A DNA stretch of 64,000 nucleotides from Salinisphaera sp. GTDB lineage: Bacteria; Pseudomonadota; Gammaproteobacteria; Nevskiales; Salinisphaeraceae. Within the stretch, counting starts at the first letter, position 1. Each line of letters starts with the position of its first letter. A model generated the notes under the pieces. The model did no database searches and had not been told where the DNA came from. It saw only the letters and a list, made by a program, of their open reading frames with translations. Positions 10,175 to 18,892 of the stretch are shown here, in pieces. Position numbers and translations under genes: made by a program. Where the stretch lies: the NCBI RefSeq assembly GCF_002729955.1, contig NZ_PBYA01000032.1:1-64000 (forward strand), in the 5' to 3' direction.

Positions 10175-10912
10175 CGTGTGACCTGTTGACGCGGCGTCTC
10201 GCCCCGGCGTTTTTCCCTCCGACGTGGGGCGAGCTTTTTGCGGCGTTTCCACGAATCGATGACGTCAACGCCACAACGAATAGATAGCGCTTAGTCGTAG
10301 CCATGGCCGACGTGACGATCGAGCCACCATCAAATGGTGTTATCAATATCAATCCGAGCCGTATGCGTGACGGCCCTACCATCCGCCGGGCGTTTAGACC
10401 ACAGGCAGCGTCGTGAACACATCCGCAGGCCCAACGATCAACCCGGCGATTTGTCGATCCTCGTGGATGCTTCGAAAGGCGGCAGCCAACGCGCCAACAG
10501 CAAGCCCAATAGCAATACAGCGAAATCGGTCAGCCAGACCTGTTCACCGACCCAGAGCACGAAGCCGATGCAGCGGGCCAATCCAAGCCACGAAAACACG
10601 CTCGCATGAAGTCGAGCGGGCGCAATGTCCTCCGAATCGTGGTCTCGTAGAAGATCAGGCTGGTTCGGCAGCCTGCAGCATCAGTAGAAATGAGGGATTC
10701 CCAACAACGGACTGCATTTCGCCCCGGCGACGCATTCGGGCCGAATGAGCCCATGCTGGCAACAACTTTACAAAACTACATAGCGCGCAGTGCCTGATGA
10801 GCTACGCTTAGTATCTAATCAGGTCGGCTGCTTGCGGAGTGGCAAACGAAGGCACTTCCCCCATATCATCAAGCTCTTGATCTTTCGCGTGATCGACTCT
10901 AGTTTTAACGGC
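10175..10912. other. Gene-poor stretch with a possible membrane-protein fragment
   Basis: No intact gene is supported. A minus-strand open frame (about 10665 down to 10438) reads SWLGLARCIGFVLWVGEQVW then LTDFAVLLLGLLLARWLPP, two plausible membrane helices. It lacks an ATG and ends early, so it is either a remnant or chance. Just after copZ the plus strand has GCGGCGTCTCGCC and a downstream GGGGCGAGC-like element that could end the copZ transcript, though it is not a clean terminator. Confidence 0.3.
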
Positions 10913-11269
10913 ATGCGCGTCCTGTTCGCTATATCTATTCTACTGGTCACATTTGCCGCTCAGGCTAGCGGACTCACGCCGCCACCTGCTTCGACTCAGT
11001 TCGCCGGGACTCATGCGCAACTCACAACCGATCGAACCTCGTCAAGCACGCTACATGCTACCAATGAGGAGCTTCATGGCAGTAGTGAGAGCCACAAGCA
11101 CCACAAGTGCGCATCTGTAGGCCATTGCGCAGCCAGCGCGATAGGCGTTAGCAGCTTCTTATTTAAAACAAACTATTACTCGTCGCAAAGCCTCGCTGCC
11201 CTTTATCGGGCCGAGGTTGGCAGCGGATTTACATCACCGCCATATCGCCCTCCCGCCGCGGCACCCTAA
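10913..11269 (+). CDS. Small secreted His/Cys protein with PPYRPP tail (copy 1)
   Basis: A 118-residue predicted periplasmic protein. The ATG at 10913 begins a clear signal peptide (MRVLFAISILLVTFAAQASG), so an upstream ATG at 10790 is unlikely. The mature part has ESHKHHKCASVGHCAAS and ends GFTSPPYRPPAAAP. The same plan (signal peptide, His/Ser-rich middle, C...GHC, PPYRPP end) recurs at 26632-27003 and, more loosely, at 17878-18267. It resembles short CopL/DUF2946-like proteins of copper operons, which bind metal. That assignment is an inference. Base composition is lower in GC than the neighbours. Confidence 0.65.
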   Translation: MRVLFAISILLVTFAAQASGLTPPPASTQFAGTHAQLTTDRTSSSTLHATNEELHGSSESHKHHKCASVGHCAASAIGVSSFLFKTNYYSSQSLAALYRAEVGSGFTSPPYRPPAAAP

Positions 11270-11454
11270 TCTCAATGTAGTTACAGCGACTACACGCTGA
11301 GGCCAGTTAAGGTTCTATTTAAACCTGATTGGGCCTTGCGCTCGCGTCGCACCCGCGCTCCTATGAACGTAGTTCGTGGCCCAAAGCTATCCAGGCTGGC
11401 CAACGCACGTTACGTTCCAGCCGATAGTCTGTATAGATCATAGGAATCAGAATT

Positions 11455-11817
11455 ATGCGTATCTCAAAAGCCAAATCGCGCGTGTTTATTGCTGCCTCTC
11501 TAGTCCTGGGTAGCTCGATATTTGCTTCAGCCAACGCTAGCCCAGGGCATGAAACTGAATCGAGTAGCTCTGCAGCTTCTGGGAAATCACACGGCGCTTC
11601 AGCGATCAATAGCGAGGCTAAGACAAGTAATCCTCCACGCTCGACAAGCTCCGGTCCTAGAAGTGCCGACGACTATGACGTGATCGACCACTCCACCAAA
11701 AGTGGGCACACGGTGAATAAAGGCTCTTCAAGTGAATCACAAAAGAAAAGCCTCGAAGGCCAGGATCACACTGATCCGCAGGCGCATATTCACGCCGGGC
11801 CTCATAATCGCGACTGA
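11455..11817 (+). CDS. Secreted low-complexity protein of unknown function
   Basis: A 120-residue protein with a signal peptide (MRISKAKSRVFIAASLVLGS through ASANAS). The mature chain is dominated by Ser, Gly, His and charged residues, with an end rich in His (DHTDPQAHIHAGPHNRD) that could bind metal. No domain is recognised. It is followed by a strong terminator, so its transcript ends here. Its place in the copper island and the His-rich end suggest a periplasmic metal-buffering role, but this is an inference. Confidence 0.6.
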   Translation: MRISKAKSRVFIAASLVLGSSIFASANASPGHETESSSSAASGKSHGASAINSEAKTSNPPRSTSSGPRSADDYDVIDHSTKSGHTVNKGSSSESQKKSLEGQDHTDPQAHIHAGPHNRD

Positions 11818-11854
11818 CTCTAGGTATTGAGACACCTATAAGGTCGCTTAATAA

Positions 11855-11890
11855 AAGGGGGCGGCTTTTGCCCGCCCCCTTCTCTACCTT
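11855..11890 (+). terminator. Rho-independent terminator
   Basis: Ten-base stem AAGGGGGCGG (11855-11864) pairing with CCGCCCCCTT (11872-11881) around a 7-base loop, followed by a pyrimidine-rich run. It lies 38 bases after the secreted-protein stop at 11817 and insulates the MerR operon that follows. Confidence 0.85.
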
Positions 11891-12067
11891 CTCGCGCATC
11901 GCACACCAGCTGTCGGGTTAAGGCGGACATCCCCAGTGCGTTCAGAATTCAGTCTTGATTTCTGTCAAAACCCGAAAATCTAGACCGGAAGCATCACCCT
12001 CCCATCCTGTGAACACATATAGGCGGCGCGTTCGTTGGGTCGCCTCTGATCAATAAGGGGTATTCCT

Positions 12068-12463
12068 ATCTCCACCATTGGCAAAACCGCACGCATACTC
12101 GGCATGTCTGTCGACACGCTGCGCTATTACGAAAAAATTGGTCTGCTACCCCCTGTTGCACGGGATAGTCAAGGACGACGACATTTTGCAGCGCGAGACC
12201 TGCGGCGTCTGCGTTTCATCCAACGCGCCCAACGCTGTGATTTCTCTCTAGACGAAATCAGGGTCTTGCTCGAATCACGAAGCTGCCGCGACGCTGCCCG
12301 GCCTGAGGTTGCGCGTTTGACCCAGCAAAAACTAAGGGATGTCCAAGCTCGGATAGCCGAGTTGAATCTGCTTCAACAGGAACTCGGAAACCTATTGCAA
12401 CGATGCGAAGCCAGCGATCAGGGTTGCCCAATAATTGATCGGTTCGACGCTCCGACCAAGTAA
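12068..12463 (+). CDS. MerR-family metal-responsive regulator with non-standard start codon
   Basis: The product (131 residues if started at 12068) contains STIGKTARILGMSVDTLRYY, the canonical MerR DNA-binding start, then a dimerisation helix and three cysteines (SRSC, QRC, QGC). The C-terminal CEASDQGCPII matches MerR/ZntR-type metal sites. No ATG, GTG or TTG lies between the upstream stop (12047) and the ATG at 12104, which would delete the first recognition helix. AAGGGG (12055-12060) is well spaced for the ATC codon at 12068, with ATT at 12062 as an alternative. It probably activates the promoter at 12500-12530. Metal specificity is not certain. Confidence 0.8.
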   Translation: MSTIGKTARILGMSVDTLRYYEKIGLLPPVARDSQGRRHFAARDLRRLRFIQRAQRCDFSLDEIRVLLESRSCRDAARPEVARLTQQKLRDVQARIAELNLLQQELGNLLQRCEASDQGCPIIDRFDAPTK

Positions 12464-12499
12464 TCCCAATAACAATAATTTTGAGGCGCTAAATAATTC

Positions 12500-12530
12500 T
12501 TGACCTGGAGTCAACTCCAGGTCCTACGCT
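12500..12530 (+). promoter_or_regulatory. MerR-type operator/promoter of the HMA-ATPase operon
   Basis: TTGACC (12500-12505), a 19-bp spacer, then TACGCT (12525-12530). The spacer region holds a near-perfect palindrome, GACCTGGAGT-CA-ACTCCAGGTC, with ten-base arms. The dyad sequence differs from the CueR boxes at copA and copZ, so the adjacent MerR regulator (12068-12463) rather than CueR is the likely reader. Confidence 0.85.
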
Positions 12531-12594
12531 CTTTCGCAATGGTTCTCTATGCACAGCCCACAACAGGCTGAGGGCCAAAGACAAGGAGCCGCCT

Positions 12595-12837
12595 ATGCAA
12601 ACCACTACGCTTAACATCATTGGCATGCATTGCGATGGTTGTGTGCAAATTGTGAAGACCGTTATCGAGCAGCAACCCGGCGTCAGAGGCTGCTCGGTTT
12701 CATTAGAAGTACACGAGGCGCGCGTGGCACACGACGCAGCGGAATCATCCTCCGATGCCATTGTGGAGGCCATACGAAAAGCTGGCTACACCGCCATATT
12801 GAATCACCCCGGGATTACCGGAGGCTCGTGGTTTTGA
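12595..12837 (+). CDS. HMA-domain metallochaperone, 3' end altered by IS insertion
   Basis: An 80-residue heavy-metal-associated domain protein with the site GMHCDGCVQIV and the final strand KAGYTAI. An AAGGAG ribosome-binding site precedes the ATG. The IS3 element begins at 12800, so the last 12 codons (ending GGSWF) come from the IS. Joining the sequence across the element with one ATAT target copy gives KAGYTAISSTS and a TAA, a native length of 72 residues. The complete HMA fold lies before the insertion, so the protein may still work. It should supply metal to the ATPase encoded at 15108. Confidence 0.88.
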   Translation: MQTTTLNIIGMHCDGCVQIVKTVIEQQPGVRGCSVSLEVHEARVAHDAAESSSDAIVEAIRKAGYTAILNHPGITGGSWF

Positions 12838-12838
12838 G

Positions 12839-13741
12839 TCACGCCGCTTTGGCGGACTCGGAAAGTGTGGCATAGAAGTCTTCTTCAGCCTCGGCCGGCG
12901 GGATATCGCCGATCGGCCCGAACAGGCGCTGCTGATTGAACCAGTCGATCCAGTCCAGTGTTGCGAACTCGACCGCTTCGAGATGACGCCACGGGCCCAT
13001 CCGGCGGATGACTTCCGTCTTGAACAGCCCGATTACGGTCTCGGCCAGGGCGTTGTCATACGAGCTACCAACGCGCCCGACCGAGGGCTTGATGCCGACC
13101 TCAGTCAGCCGCTCGCTGTAGCGAATCGACAGATATTGGACACCGCGGTCGGTATGTTGAATCAGGCCCTTGGCGGGTTGCCGATCATGGATGGCTTGCT
13201 CGAGCGCATCGAGTACGAGACTCGTGTTGGGCGCGCTCGATGCACGCCAGCCGACGATGCGTCGGGCGTACGCGTCGATGACAAAGGCGACGTAGACAAA
13301 GCCGCGCCACGTCGCAACGTACGTGAAATCCGCCACCCAGAGCTGGTTGGGCGCATCCGCCGTGAAGTCCCGACGGACGTGATCCTCGGGGACGGCCTGG
13401 CGCGGGTCAGCGCGCGTCGTGCGAGGCGCACACCCGCGGGTGACGCCCTGTAGGCCCATATCCTGCATCAGACGCTCGACCGTGCAGCGGGCGACCTGCC
13501 ATTGGTCTCGCTGTAGCTGGCGCCAGACCTTGCGCGCCCCGTAAACGCACTTGTTGGCCTCCCAGGTCTGCTGAATCGCCTCACGCATTCGGGCGTCGCG
13601 CTGTTGGCGAGCGGATCGGCGCTCCGGATTCGCTTGTCTCAATTTGGCGTCGTGGTACGTCGACGATGCGATCGGCAACACCGTGCAGATCGGCCCGACA
13701 CCGTAGACGTTGCGGTGATCATCGATGAAATCGATCATCAC
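12839..13741 (-). CDS. IS3-family transposase, OrfB (DDE integrase domain)
   Basis: A 300-residue integrase-type transposase component. DDE residues are visible: the Asp in [11 protein letters not shown], the Asp in [10 protein letters not shown] and the Glu in [18 protein letters not shown]. The N-terminal part has [18 protein letters not shown], typical of IS3 OrfB. It overlaps the orfA stop by four bases (ATGA) and is probably expressed as an OrfAB fusion through a frameshift. The stop lies just inside the element's end. Confidence 0.93.
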   Translation of the reverse strand: MMIDFIDDHRNVYGVGPICTVLPIASSTYHDAKLRQANPERRSARQQRDARMREAIQQTWEANKCVYGARKVWRQLQRDQWQVARCTVERLMQDMGLQGVTRGCAPRTTRADPRQAVPEDHVRRDFTADAPNQLWVADFTYVATWRGFVYVAFVIDAYARRIVGWRASSAPNTSLVLDALEQAIHDRQPAKGLIQHTDRGVQYLSIRYSERLTEVGIKPSVGRVGSSYDNALAETVIGLFKTEVIRRMGPWRHLEAVEFATLDWIDWFNQQRLFGPIGDIPPAEAEEDFYATLSESAKAA

Positions 13742-14058
13742 TTGCCTCGGCGGTCGAGCTCCGCCTGGGCAAAATATGCGGATGCCTTGCGCAGGATCTC
13801 GTTGGCACGCTTGAGCTCGCGATTCTCGCGCTCGAGCGCCTTGACGCGCTCGCGCTCTTCGGTGGTCTGGCCATCGCGCAGACCGCGATCACGTTCGGCC
13901 TGGCGAACCCAATGGCGCAGCGTCTCAGGTGTGCAGCCGAACTTGCCGGCGATCGAGCCGATTGCGGCCCACTGCGAGGCGTACTCGCCCTGATGATCGA
14001 AGACCATCCGGATCGCGCGATGACGGACTTCCGGGGAATAACGTTTGCTCTGTTTCAT
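13738..14058 (-). CDS. IS3-family transposase, OrfA (helix-turn-helix)
   Basis: A 106-residue protein with an N-terminal HTH ([17 protein letters not shown]...[14 protein letters not shown]) and a C-terminal leucine-zipper-like helix ([20 protein letters not shown]). It binds the IS ends and forms a multimer with OrfB. Start ATG lies 50 bases inside the element's terminus. No obvious slippery run was seen at the end of the frame. Confidence 0.93.
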   Translation of the reverse strand: MKQSKRYSPEVRHRAIRMVFDHQGEYASQWAAIGSIAGKFGCTPETLRHWVRQAERDRGLRDGQTTEERERVKALERENRELKRANEILRKASAYFAQAELDRRGK

Positions 14059-14129
14059 GGCTCCAGTTTCTCAAGAGTTGGAGCCTCCGACGAACCCGGG
14101 GCGATTCAATATCCTCGACGTCATAAGCG

Positions 14130-14777
14130 ATGGCAGACCTGTCATTTCTCGCACTCGCTGCGAGCTTGGGCCTGCTTGGCTTCGTAGAGCCCTGCTCGGT
14201 TGGAAGCCATCTCCTTTTTTTAAAGTATTTAGATCGGCTACCAGTCCGCGAACAGCTGTATCAAACACTCCTATTCGCTCTGGTACGTGCCGCGTTAATG
14301 GCTGGACTCGGCGTACTCGCGGCGACGATCGGCGCGCAACTAGTAGCCTTTCAGCACGGCTTATGGATGGCTCTAGGTAGCCTTTACTTCCTACTAGGGC
14401 TAACTTACTTGGCTGGCGGTACGCCGTGGCTTACCCGCCAAAGCGACCGACTGCTGCCGCGCGTACCGACGACATCCAGTGGCGCCGCGCTCGGCGTGTT
14501 GTTCGGCTTCAATATCCCTGCTTGTGCTGCCCCGTTGCTCGCAGTCTTAATCGGCGGCGCCGCAGCTCAAGTCGCCTCCGGGGGCGGAATAGCCTATGGC
14601 GGCGTGTCCCTGTTCATCTTTGGACTCGCGTTGTCCAGCCCGCTTGTGCTCGCGGTGCTCACCCGACGTGGACGTCGGTTGTTGAATACGATCGCGCGAT
14701 TCGCTGCACGGATGCCCCGCATCACGGGCGCAGTGCTCGTTCTGCTCGGGGTCTGGTCTATCGGACTGGCGTTGTAA
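14130..14777 (+). CDS. CcdA/DsbD-like membrane thiol-redox protein
   Basis: A 215-residue inner-membrane protein with about six spans. Two intramembrane cysteines lie in FVEPCSVGSHLLFL and FNIPACAAPLLAVL, the paired-cysteine arrangement of CcdA, which moves reducing equivalents across the membrane. Here it sits in a MerR/HMA/ATPase operon, so it may keep the periplasmic or metal-binding cysteines of that system reduced; this is an inference. Before the IS inserted, its ATG lay 5 bases after the HMA stop, so the IS now separates it from the operator at 12500. Confidence 0.8.
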   Translation: MADLSFLALAASLGLLGFVEPCSVGSHLLFLKYLDRLPVREQLYQTLLFALVRAALMAGLGVLAATIGAQLVAFQHGLWMALGSLYFLLGLTYLAGGTPWLTRQSDRLLPRVPTTSSGAALGVLFGFNIPACAAPLLAVLIGGAAAQVASGGGIAYGGVSLFIFGLALSSPLVLAVLTRRGRRLLNTIARFAARMPRITGAVLVLLGVWSIGLAL

Positions 14778-14845
14778 GGACGTGTGTTGCGAGCGCCCAT
14801 CGATACGGCCCTCATTTCGACACGAAAATCGCCCGTGAAGCGCAT

Positions 14846-15029
14846 ATGCATACCGTGATTCTGGAAACCTCGTTGGTTAGTCCGGCCTGCGGACATCAGG
14901 CCCAGGAAACCGTGCCAGCCGCCGCCAGTCAGTACTTTTACGAGTGCGGCGGCTGTGCAGTGCATTGCTGCGTCCCGGAGCTGATAACTGTTGCGTGTAC
15001 TGCTCTTACGGACCGATGCCCTGTCTTAC
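14846..15029 (+). pseudogene. Frameshifted small GDCCVxC-type cysteine-rich protein
   Basis: The frame from ATG 14846 gives MHTVILETSLVSPACGHQAQ and SQYFYECGGCA. A one-base deletion near 14963 then shifts the frame. In the next frame the sequence continues ALLRPGADNCCVYCSYGPMP, matching the conserved end of a small family known for the GDCCVxCSYG motif (some members are selenoproteins). Without the shift, this would be a Cys-rich protein of about 60 residues. It sits between the CcdA-like gene and the ATPase, a usual position for the family next to metal ATPases. Confidence 0.7.
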
Positions 15030-15107
15030 TAGTACGGCAGGCCGGCAACTGCTCACGCTGGGACGAACACGCGTCGGACCGCGCCATCTCCCTGAAGAGG
15101 TGATGCC

Positions 15108-17531
15108 ATGAACGAGGCAACCGCAAAATCCGACCAATTCCACCCACGGAGCGAGGAAACCGCCGGTGATTCCGGCATCCGCCGCGTACGCGCCCACATC
15201 GGCGGGCTGCATTGCTCGTTGTGTACCGGCACCATCGAGCGAGCGCTGAGGGCCAAGCGCGGCGTGCAACGGGTGGCTGTTAGCCTGACCCACGAGCAGG
15301 CGCTCGTGGAATACGACAGCGGCGAGACCGACGCCGCCACCCTTATGGGCACCCTCCAGCAGATCGGCTATACCCTGAGTGACCCGCGCAAGGTGGAACC
15401 CTTCGAGCGCCAAGAACAGGCGTTGGCGCTCGAACGCAACCGCTTCTTGGCAGCGCTGACACTGAGTCTGGCTGCGGTGGGTCTGATCGTCGATACCACC
15501 AGCGCTTGGACTCTGGGCCTGTCAGCGCTGGTCTACATCAGTTTGATCGGCTTTGGCTATGCCGTGCTGCGAGGCCGCGGCCACGCGATCGCGCTGGCCG
15601 GCAGCGCCGTTCTCGCCGCCGGCGGAATGATCCTGTTTGCGCTGCGCGTGAGCGGCATGCTGGCCGACTACGAGCCGATGCTGGTCGCGGCGCTCGCACT
15701 CGTCCTCATGTTCGGGCTGGCCCGGCATATGTTGGTCATGGCTGTTCAGGCGCTGCGCCGTGGCATCCTCAATCAGCACGTCCTCGTCGAAATCGGTGCT
15801 TTCGCTGGCTTAATAGGCGGCGCGATAGGGCTGGTAACACAACCGCCGGGTTATCCGACCGCAGCGTTTTTCGCGGTTTCGGTGATGGTGCTGACCTACC
15901 ATTTGTTTTCCGAATGGCTATCGCTGATCGTCAAAACGCGTAGCGCGCAGTCGGTCAAACGACTGCTGGATCTGCAGCCGGAAACCGCACAAGTGGTAAC
16001 CGAAGATGGCGAGCAAGAGCGACCGATCACGCAGGTTGAAGCGAACATGCAGGTCCGCGTGCGCCCAGGCGAGCGCATTCCGGTCGACGGCGAGGTAATC
16101 GACGGCAGTTCTGCAGTGGACGAATCGTTGATTACCGGCGAGCCGATGCCCGTGGAAAAAGCCGCCGGCGATCAAATCGTCGGGGGCGCCATCAACAATA
16201 ATGGAACCTTGCTGATCCGGGTTACTGCAGTCGGGGACGAGAGCTTTCTCCATCAAGTGATATCCAGCGTGGAAGACGCCCGTGCGCTCAAGCCGGGGTT
16301 GCTGCATATCGTCGATCGGGTGCTACAAGTTTATACGCCTACGGTACTCATGATTTCCGCACTCGCGTTTCTGGGCTGGATCCTCGGCCCGCTAGCCTTC
16401 GGCGTCGATGCCGAACTCCAGCGAGCTATATTCGCAGCACTCACAGTGCTGGTAATGGGCTACCCCTGCGCGGTCGGCATATCTGCGCCCCTGTCGATCG
16501 TGCGTGGCGCCGGTGAGGCCGCAGACAAGGGTGTCTTGATGCGTACCGGGGAGGCCTTCCAGGCCTTGCGCAAGATCGATACCGTGGTGTTCGACAAGAC
16601 CGGCACCCTAACCGAAGGCCGGCCGGCAGTGCGTTCGATTCACGGCATCAACGGCAATGACGACACCCTGCTGGCCTTCGCCGCTGCGGTGGAAGCTGCC
16701 TCGGAGCATCCGCTGGGCCGGGCAGTCGTGGAGGCCGCGCTCGAACGTGGGCTGGATTTTCCGGACGTCGAGGACTTCCACGCCGAGTCCGGCCGCGGTG
16801 TGACGGCGTGGGTTGACGGCGAGTCCGTGCGAGTCGGCAGCCCGGCCTTTCTAAGCAGCGCCGGGATTGCCTTGGACGTTTTGCAGGAACGTATCGACGC
16901 TGCCGAACAACAGGGCCACACAGTGGTCGTCGTAGCCCGCGGCGATCGGTTGCTTGGTGCAATCGCGCTCGGTGACGCGTTGCGCGCCGATACTGTCGAT
17001 ACCATAGCCCGGCTGCATGGCGTGGGCATTCGCACTGCGATGCTTACGGGCGACAATGAACGAACCGCACGGCATATCGGCCAGCGCGCCGGCATCGACG
17101 ACGTGTATGCAGGGGTCCTCCCCGATCAGAAGGCCGAGCGCTTACGCGCCATGCAGCGCAACGCACGTCTTGCGATGGTCGGCGATGGCATCAACGATGC
17201 ACCGGCGCTCATGCAGGCCGATATCGGTATCGCCATGGGCTCAGGCACCGACATCGCCATCGATGCGGCTGATATCATCATTTTGAACGGTCAGCTCGGG
17301 GCAGTGATCACCGCCTGGGAAATAAGCCGGTGGGGTTATCGCAAAATGCTGCAGAACGTGAGCTTGGCCTTTTTGTTCAATGGCATCGGCATTCCATTGG
17401 CCGCCACGGGCTTGATCTATCCAGTCTGGGCCATGGTGGCCATGGCTGCCAGTGTAACCGCGATCTTCGTCAATTCGCTTTGGCAGCGGCCGGCAATGTT
17501 CTTCGATGCCGTTGCGAGCGTAGACGCTTAG
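15108..17531 (+). CDS. P1B-type heavy-metal ATPase with a YPC transport motif
   Basis: An 807-residue membrane pump with one N-terminal HMA domain ([16 protein letters not shown], near residue 36), then membrane spans and catalytic motifs [14 protein letters not shown] (about 495) and [14 protein letters not shown] (about 691). The intramembrane transport motif is YPC ([15 protein letters not shown], about 451), not the CPC of Cu(I)/Zn pumps, so metal specificity may differ. A GAGGTGAT ribosome-binding site precedes the ATG. It belongs with the MerR, HMA and CcdA-like genes as one operon now split by the IS. Whether it exports Cu, Hg or another soft metal cannot be told from the sequence. Confidence 0.93.
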   Translation: MNEATAKSDQFHPRSEETAGDSGIRRVRAHIGGLHCSLCTGTIERALRAKRGVQRVAVSLTHEQALVEYDSGETDAATLMGTLQQIGYTLSDPRKVEPFERQEQALALERNRFLAALTLSLAAVGLIVDTTSAWTLGLSALVYISLIGFGYAVLRGRGHAIALAGSAVLAAGGMILFALRVSGMLADYEPMLVAALALVLMFGLARHMLVMAVQALRRGILNQHVLVEIGAFAGLIGGAIGLVTQPPGYPTAAFFAVSVMVLTYHLFSEWLSLIVKTRSAQSVKRLLDLQPETAQVVTEDGEQERPITQVEANMQVRVRPGERIPVDGEVIDGSSAVDESLITGEPMPVEKAAGDQIVGGAINNNGTLLIRVTAVGDESFLHQVISSVEDARALKPGLLHIVDRVLQVYTPTVLMISALAFLGWILGPLAFGVDAELQRAIFAALTVLVMGYPCAVGISAPLSIVRGAGEAADKGVLMRTGEAFQALRKIDTVVFDKTGTLTEGRPAVRSIHGINGNDDTLLAFAAAVEAASEHPLGRAVVEAALERGLDFPDVEDFHAESGRGVTAWVDGESVRVGSPAFLSSAGIALDVLQERIDAAEQQGHTVVVVARGDRLLGAIALGDALRADTVDTIARLHGVGIRTAMLTGDNERTARHIGQRAGIDDVYAGVLPDQKAERLRAMQRNARLAMVGDGINDAPALMQADIGIAMGSGTDIAIDAADIIILNGQLGAVITAWEISRWGYRKMLQNVSLAFLFNGIGIPLAATGLIYPVWAMVAMAASVTAIFVNSLWQRPAMFFDAVASVDA

Positions 17532-17803
17532 CGACATCTGAACTCAGTAATGGGTCTCTATAAAAACGTAATATTAACCGGGCTTTGTCATATAGCTATG
17601 CGCAACCGCTAACTGACCTTCTATCGACGGCGGTTGGTGTCGGGCGCGCAAGGCGCGGAGTTCTGCAGGTTGGTATCGGCTGGTCGCGCTGATCACGGGC
17701 TTAGCGGCGACTGTCATCTGGATCGCCCGATCCAAGCTTTGATCACCCAGGCGAGCTTTGACTGCACACATCTGGAAACCGGCCACATAAAAGGATCGAA
17801 GCC
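17532..17803. other. Intergenic, no intact gene
   Basis: No intact gene is supported. One plus-strand frame ends GWYRLVALITGLAATVIWIA before a stop near 17738, which looks like a single membrane helix, but it has no start codon. It may be the tail of a lost small membrane protein. Confidence 0.25.
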
Positions 17804-17878
17804 ATGAGTTACATGTACGAGGGTCGGGCCATTTCCAATAGACGCCGTATTGCTCGCGCCGCTCGTCGCAAAAAATAA
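17804..17878 (+). CDS. Possible 24-residue basic leader peptide
   Basis: A short open frame (MSYMYEGRAISNRRRIARAA, then RRKK) with an AAGGA ribosome-binding site 8 bases upstream. Its TAA overlaps the next ATG in TAATG, a layout typical of translational coupling. It could be a leader that controls the following secreted protein, or a chance frame. No homologue is recognised. Confidence 0.35.
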   Translation: MSYMYEGRAISNRRRIARAARRKK

Positions 17879-18267
17879 TGACCCCGTACCCCACTCCGGG
17901 TATTGTTTGCGGAAGAAGTGTGGCTTATATTCGCATTGTGAAAGTCCACTTGCTCCACGTGCTGATCGTGATGCTGGTATTCACCAGCGTGCTGGCCAGT
18001 CCAGCAGTTATGGCGTGGACAATGCCGGCTGAGGCTGCGGCAAGTGACTGCACGTTGTGTAAGGCTGACACCACCAATTCGCAGCATTCCACAGCAGCGA
18101 CTTCTACTTGCGCAATCGCCATCTGCGGCATGATGGCTGATGTCGGGCATGATCCTGCTGGGGTTACACCTCAGCCATCTGCGTTCCCCACGTTTCATAT
18201 CGAAACGCATCTGGGGCGCCAACTCGAAGGGCCCGACCCTTTCCCGCCTCGAGCTTTCCACGTTTGA
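17878..18267 (+). CDS. Small secreted Cys/His protein (copy 2, divergent)
   Basis: Up to 129 residues. A hydrophobic export signal (LLHVLIVMLVFTSVLASPAV) is followed by CTLC, CAIAICGMM and a proline-rich end (DPFPPRAFHV). It resembles copies at 10913 and 26632 in plan: signal peptide, cysteine-bearing middle, short proline-rich C-terminus. It may belong with DUF2946/CopL-like proteins of copper operons. The start is uncertain: ATG 17878 overlaps an upstream short frame, while GTG 17938 gives a conventional signal peptide. Confidence 0.55.
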   Translation: MTPYPTPGIVCGRSVAYIRIVKVHLLHVLIVMLVFTSVLASPAVMAWTMPAEAAASDCTLCKADTTNSQHSTAATSTCAIAICGMMADVGHDPAGVTPQPSAFPTFHIETHLGRQLEGPDPFPPRAFHV

Positions 18268-18418
18268 TCTGATCGACGCCTGAGGGCGTCACGAATCTCG
18301 GCTGAGCCTGTACATTCCGCGCTCCTGCGGTCTGTTCTGGCGCGTCATGCGACCAACCCATTCTGTCGTATGCGCGCCAAACGGCTCTCCGGCTCTCTAG
18401 ATCCCGTGGAGTTATCCC

Positions 18419-18859
18419 ATGATCCAATCACGCAAAGCGAGCATGGCGCGCCTGACGCTTATGCTTGTCCTTTTTGTCTCGACCGGCGTGGCTATAGCAG
18501 CGCCTGTAACGGCCCGCCTCTACCACAACCCCGGCTGCATGTGCTGTGAGCAGTACGCCGACTATCTCGGTAACAAGGGGTATGACGTGGAAGTGCTCGA
18601 CACCGACGATATGGCGGCCCTGAACAGAAAGCACGACGTAGAACCAGCGTTGTCGTCCTGTCATACCACCCTCATCGGCGACTACGTCGTCGTCGGTCAC
18701 GTGCCCGAGCCGATCGTCGCCAAATTGCTGCGCGAAAAACCCGATATCCGCGGTATTACGCTGCCGGGGATGCCAAGCGGCTCGCCGGGCATGCCTGGCA
18801 AGAAGAGCGAACCGTTCGTCATCAAAACACTGGATGGAGACGTTTACACGACGTATTGA
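18419..18859 (+). CDS. DUF411 periplasmic metal-binding protein
   Basis: A 146-residue exported protein. After a signal peptide (TLMLVLFVSTGVAIAAP), the mature domain begins ARLYHNPGCMCCEQYADYL, the thioredoxin-like start of DUF411 with CxCC. It continues with SSCHTTLIGDYVVVGHVPEP and ends ITLPGMPSGSPGMPG, all family features. DUF411 proteins occur in copper and silver operons and probably bind Cu(I) in the periplasm. GGAG lies 7 bases before the ATG. The protein heads a run of plus-strand genes for periplasmic copper handling. Confidence 0.88.
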   Translation: MIQSRKASMARLTLMLVLFVSTGVAIAAPVTARLYHNPGCMCCEQYADYLGNKGYDVEVLDTDDMAALNRKHDVEPALSSCHTTLIGDYVVVGHVPEPIVAKLLREKPDIRGITLPGMPSGSPGMPGKKSEPFVIKTLDGDVYTTY

Positions 18860-18892
18860 ACCTGTGTGCACAAATTACCGAGGTAAACAACG

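Larger units (their letters stand above)
12800..14108. mobile_element. IS3-family insertion sequence, complete, with 4-bp target duplication
   Basis: A 1309-bp element with imperfect inverted ends: TGAATCACCCCGGG...CGGAGGCTC at 12800 inward and TGAATCGCCCCGGG...CGGAGGCTC inward from 14108. Termini are TG...CA as in the IS3 family. ATAT flanks both ends (12796-12799 and 14109-14112), a target duplication of a size normal for IS3. The two open frames inside (orfA, orfB) are intact. The intact ends and duplication suggest recent insertion into the HMA gene's last codons. Confidence 0.93.

Noticed and set aside
13738-13800. Slippery A-run for OrfA/OrfB frameshifting in the IS
   Set aside because: The overlap is ATGA without an obvious A6/A7 run, so no specific frameshift signal is claimed.
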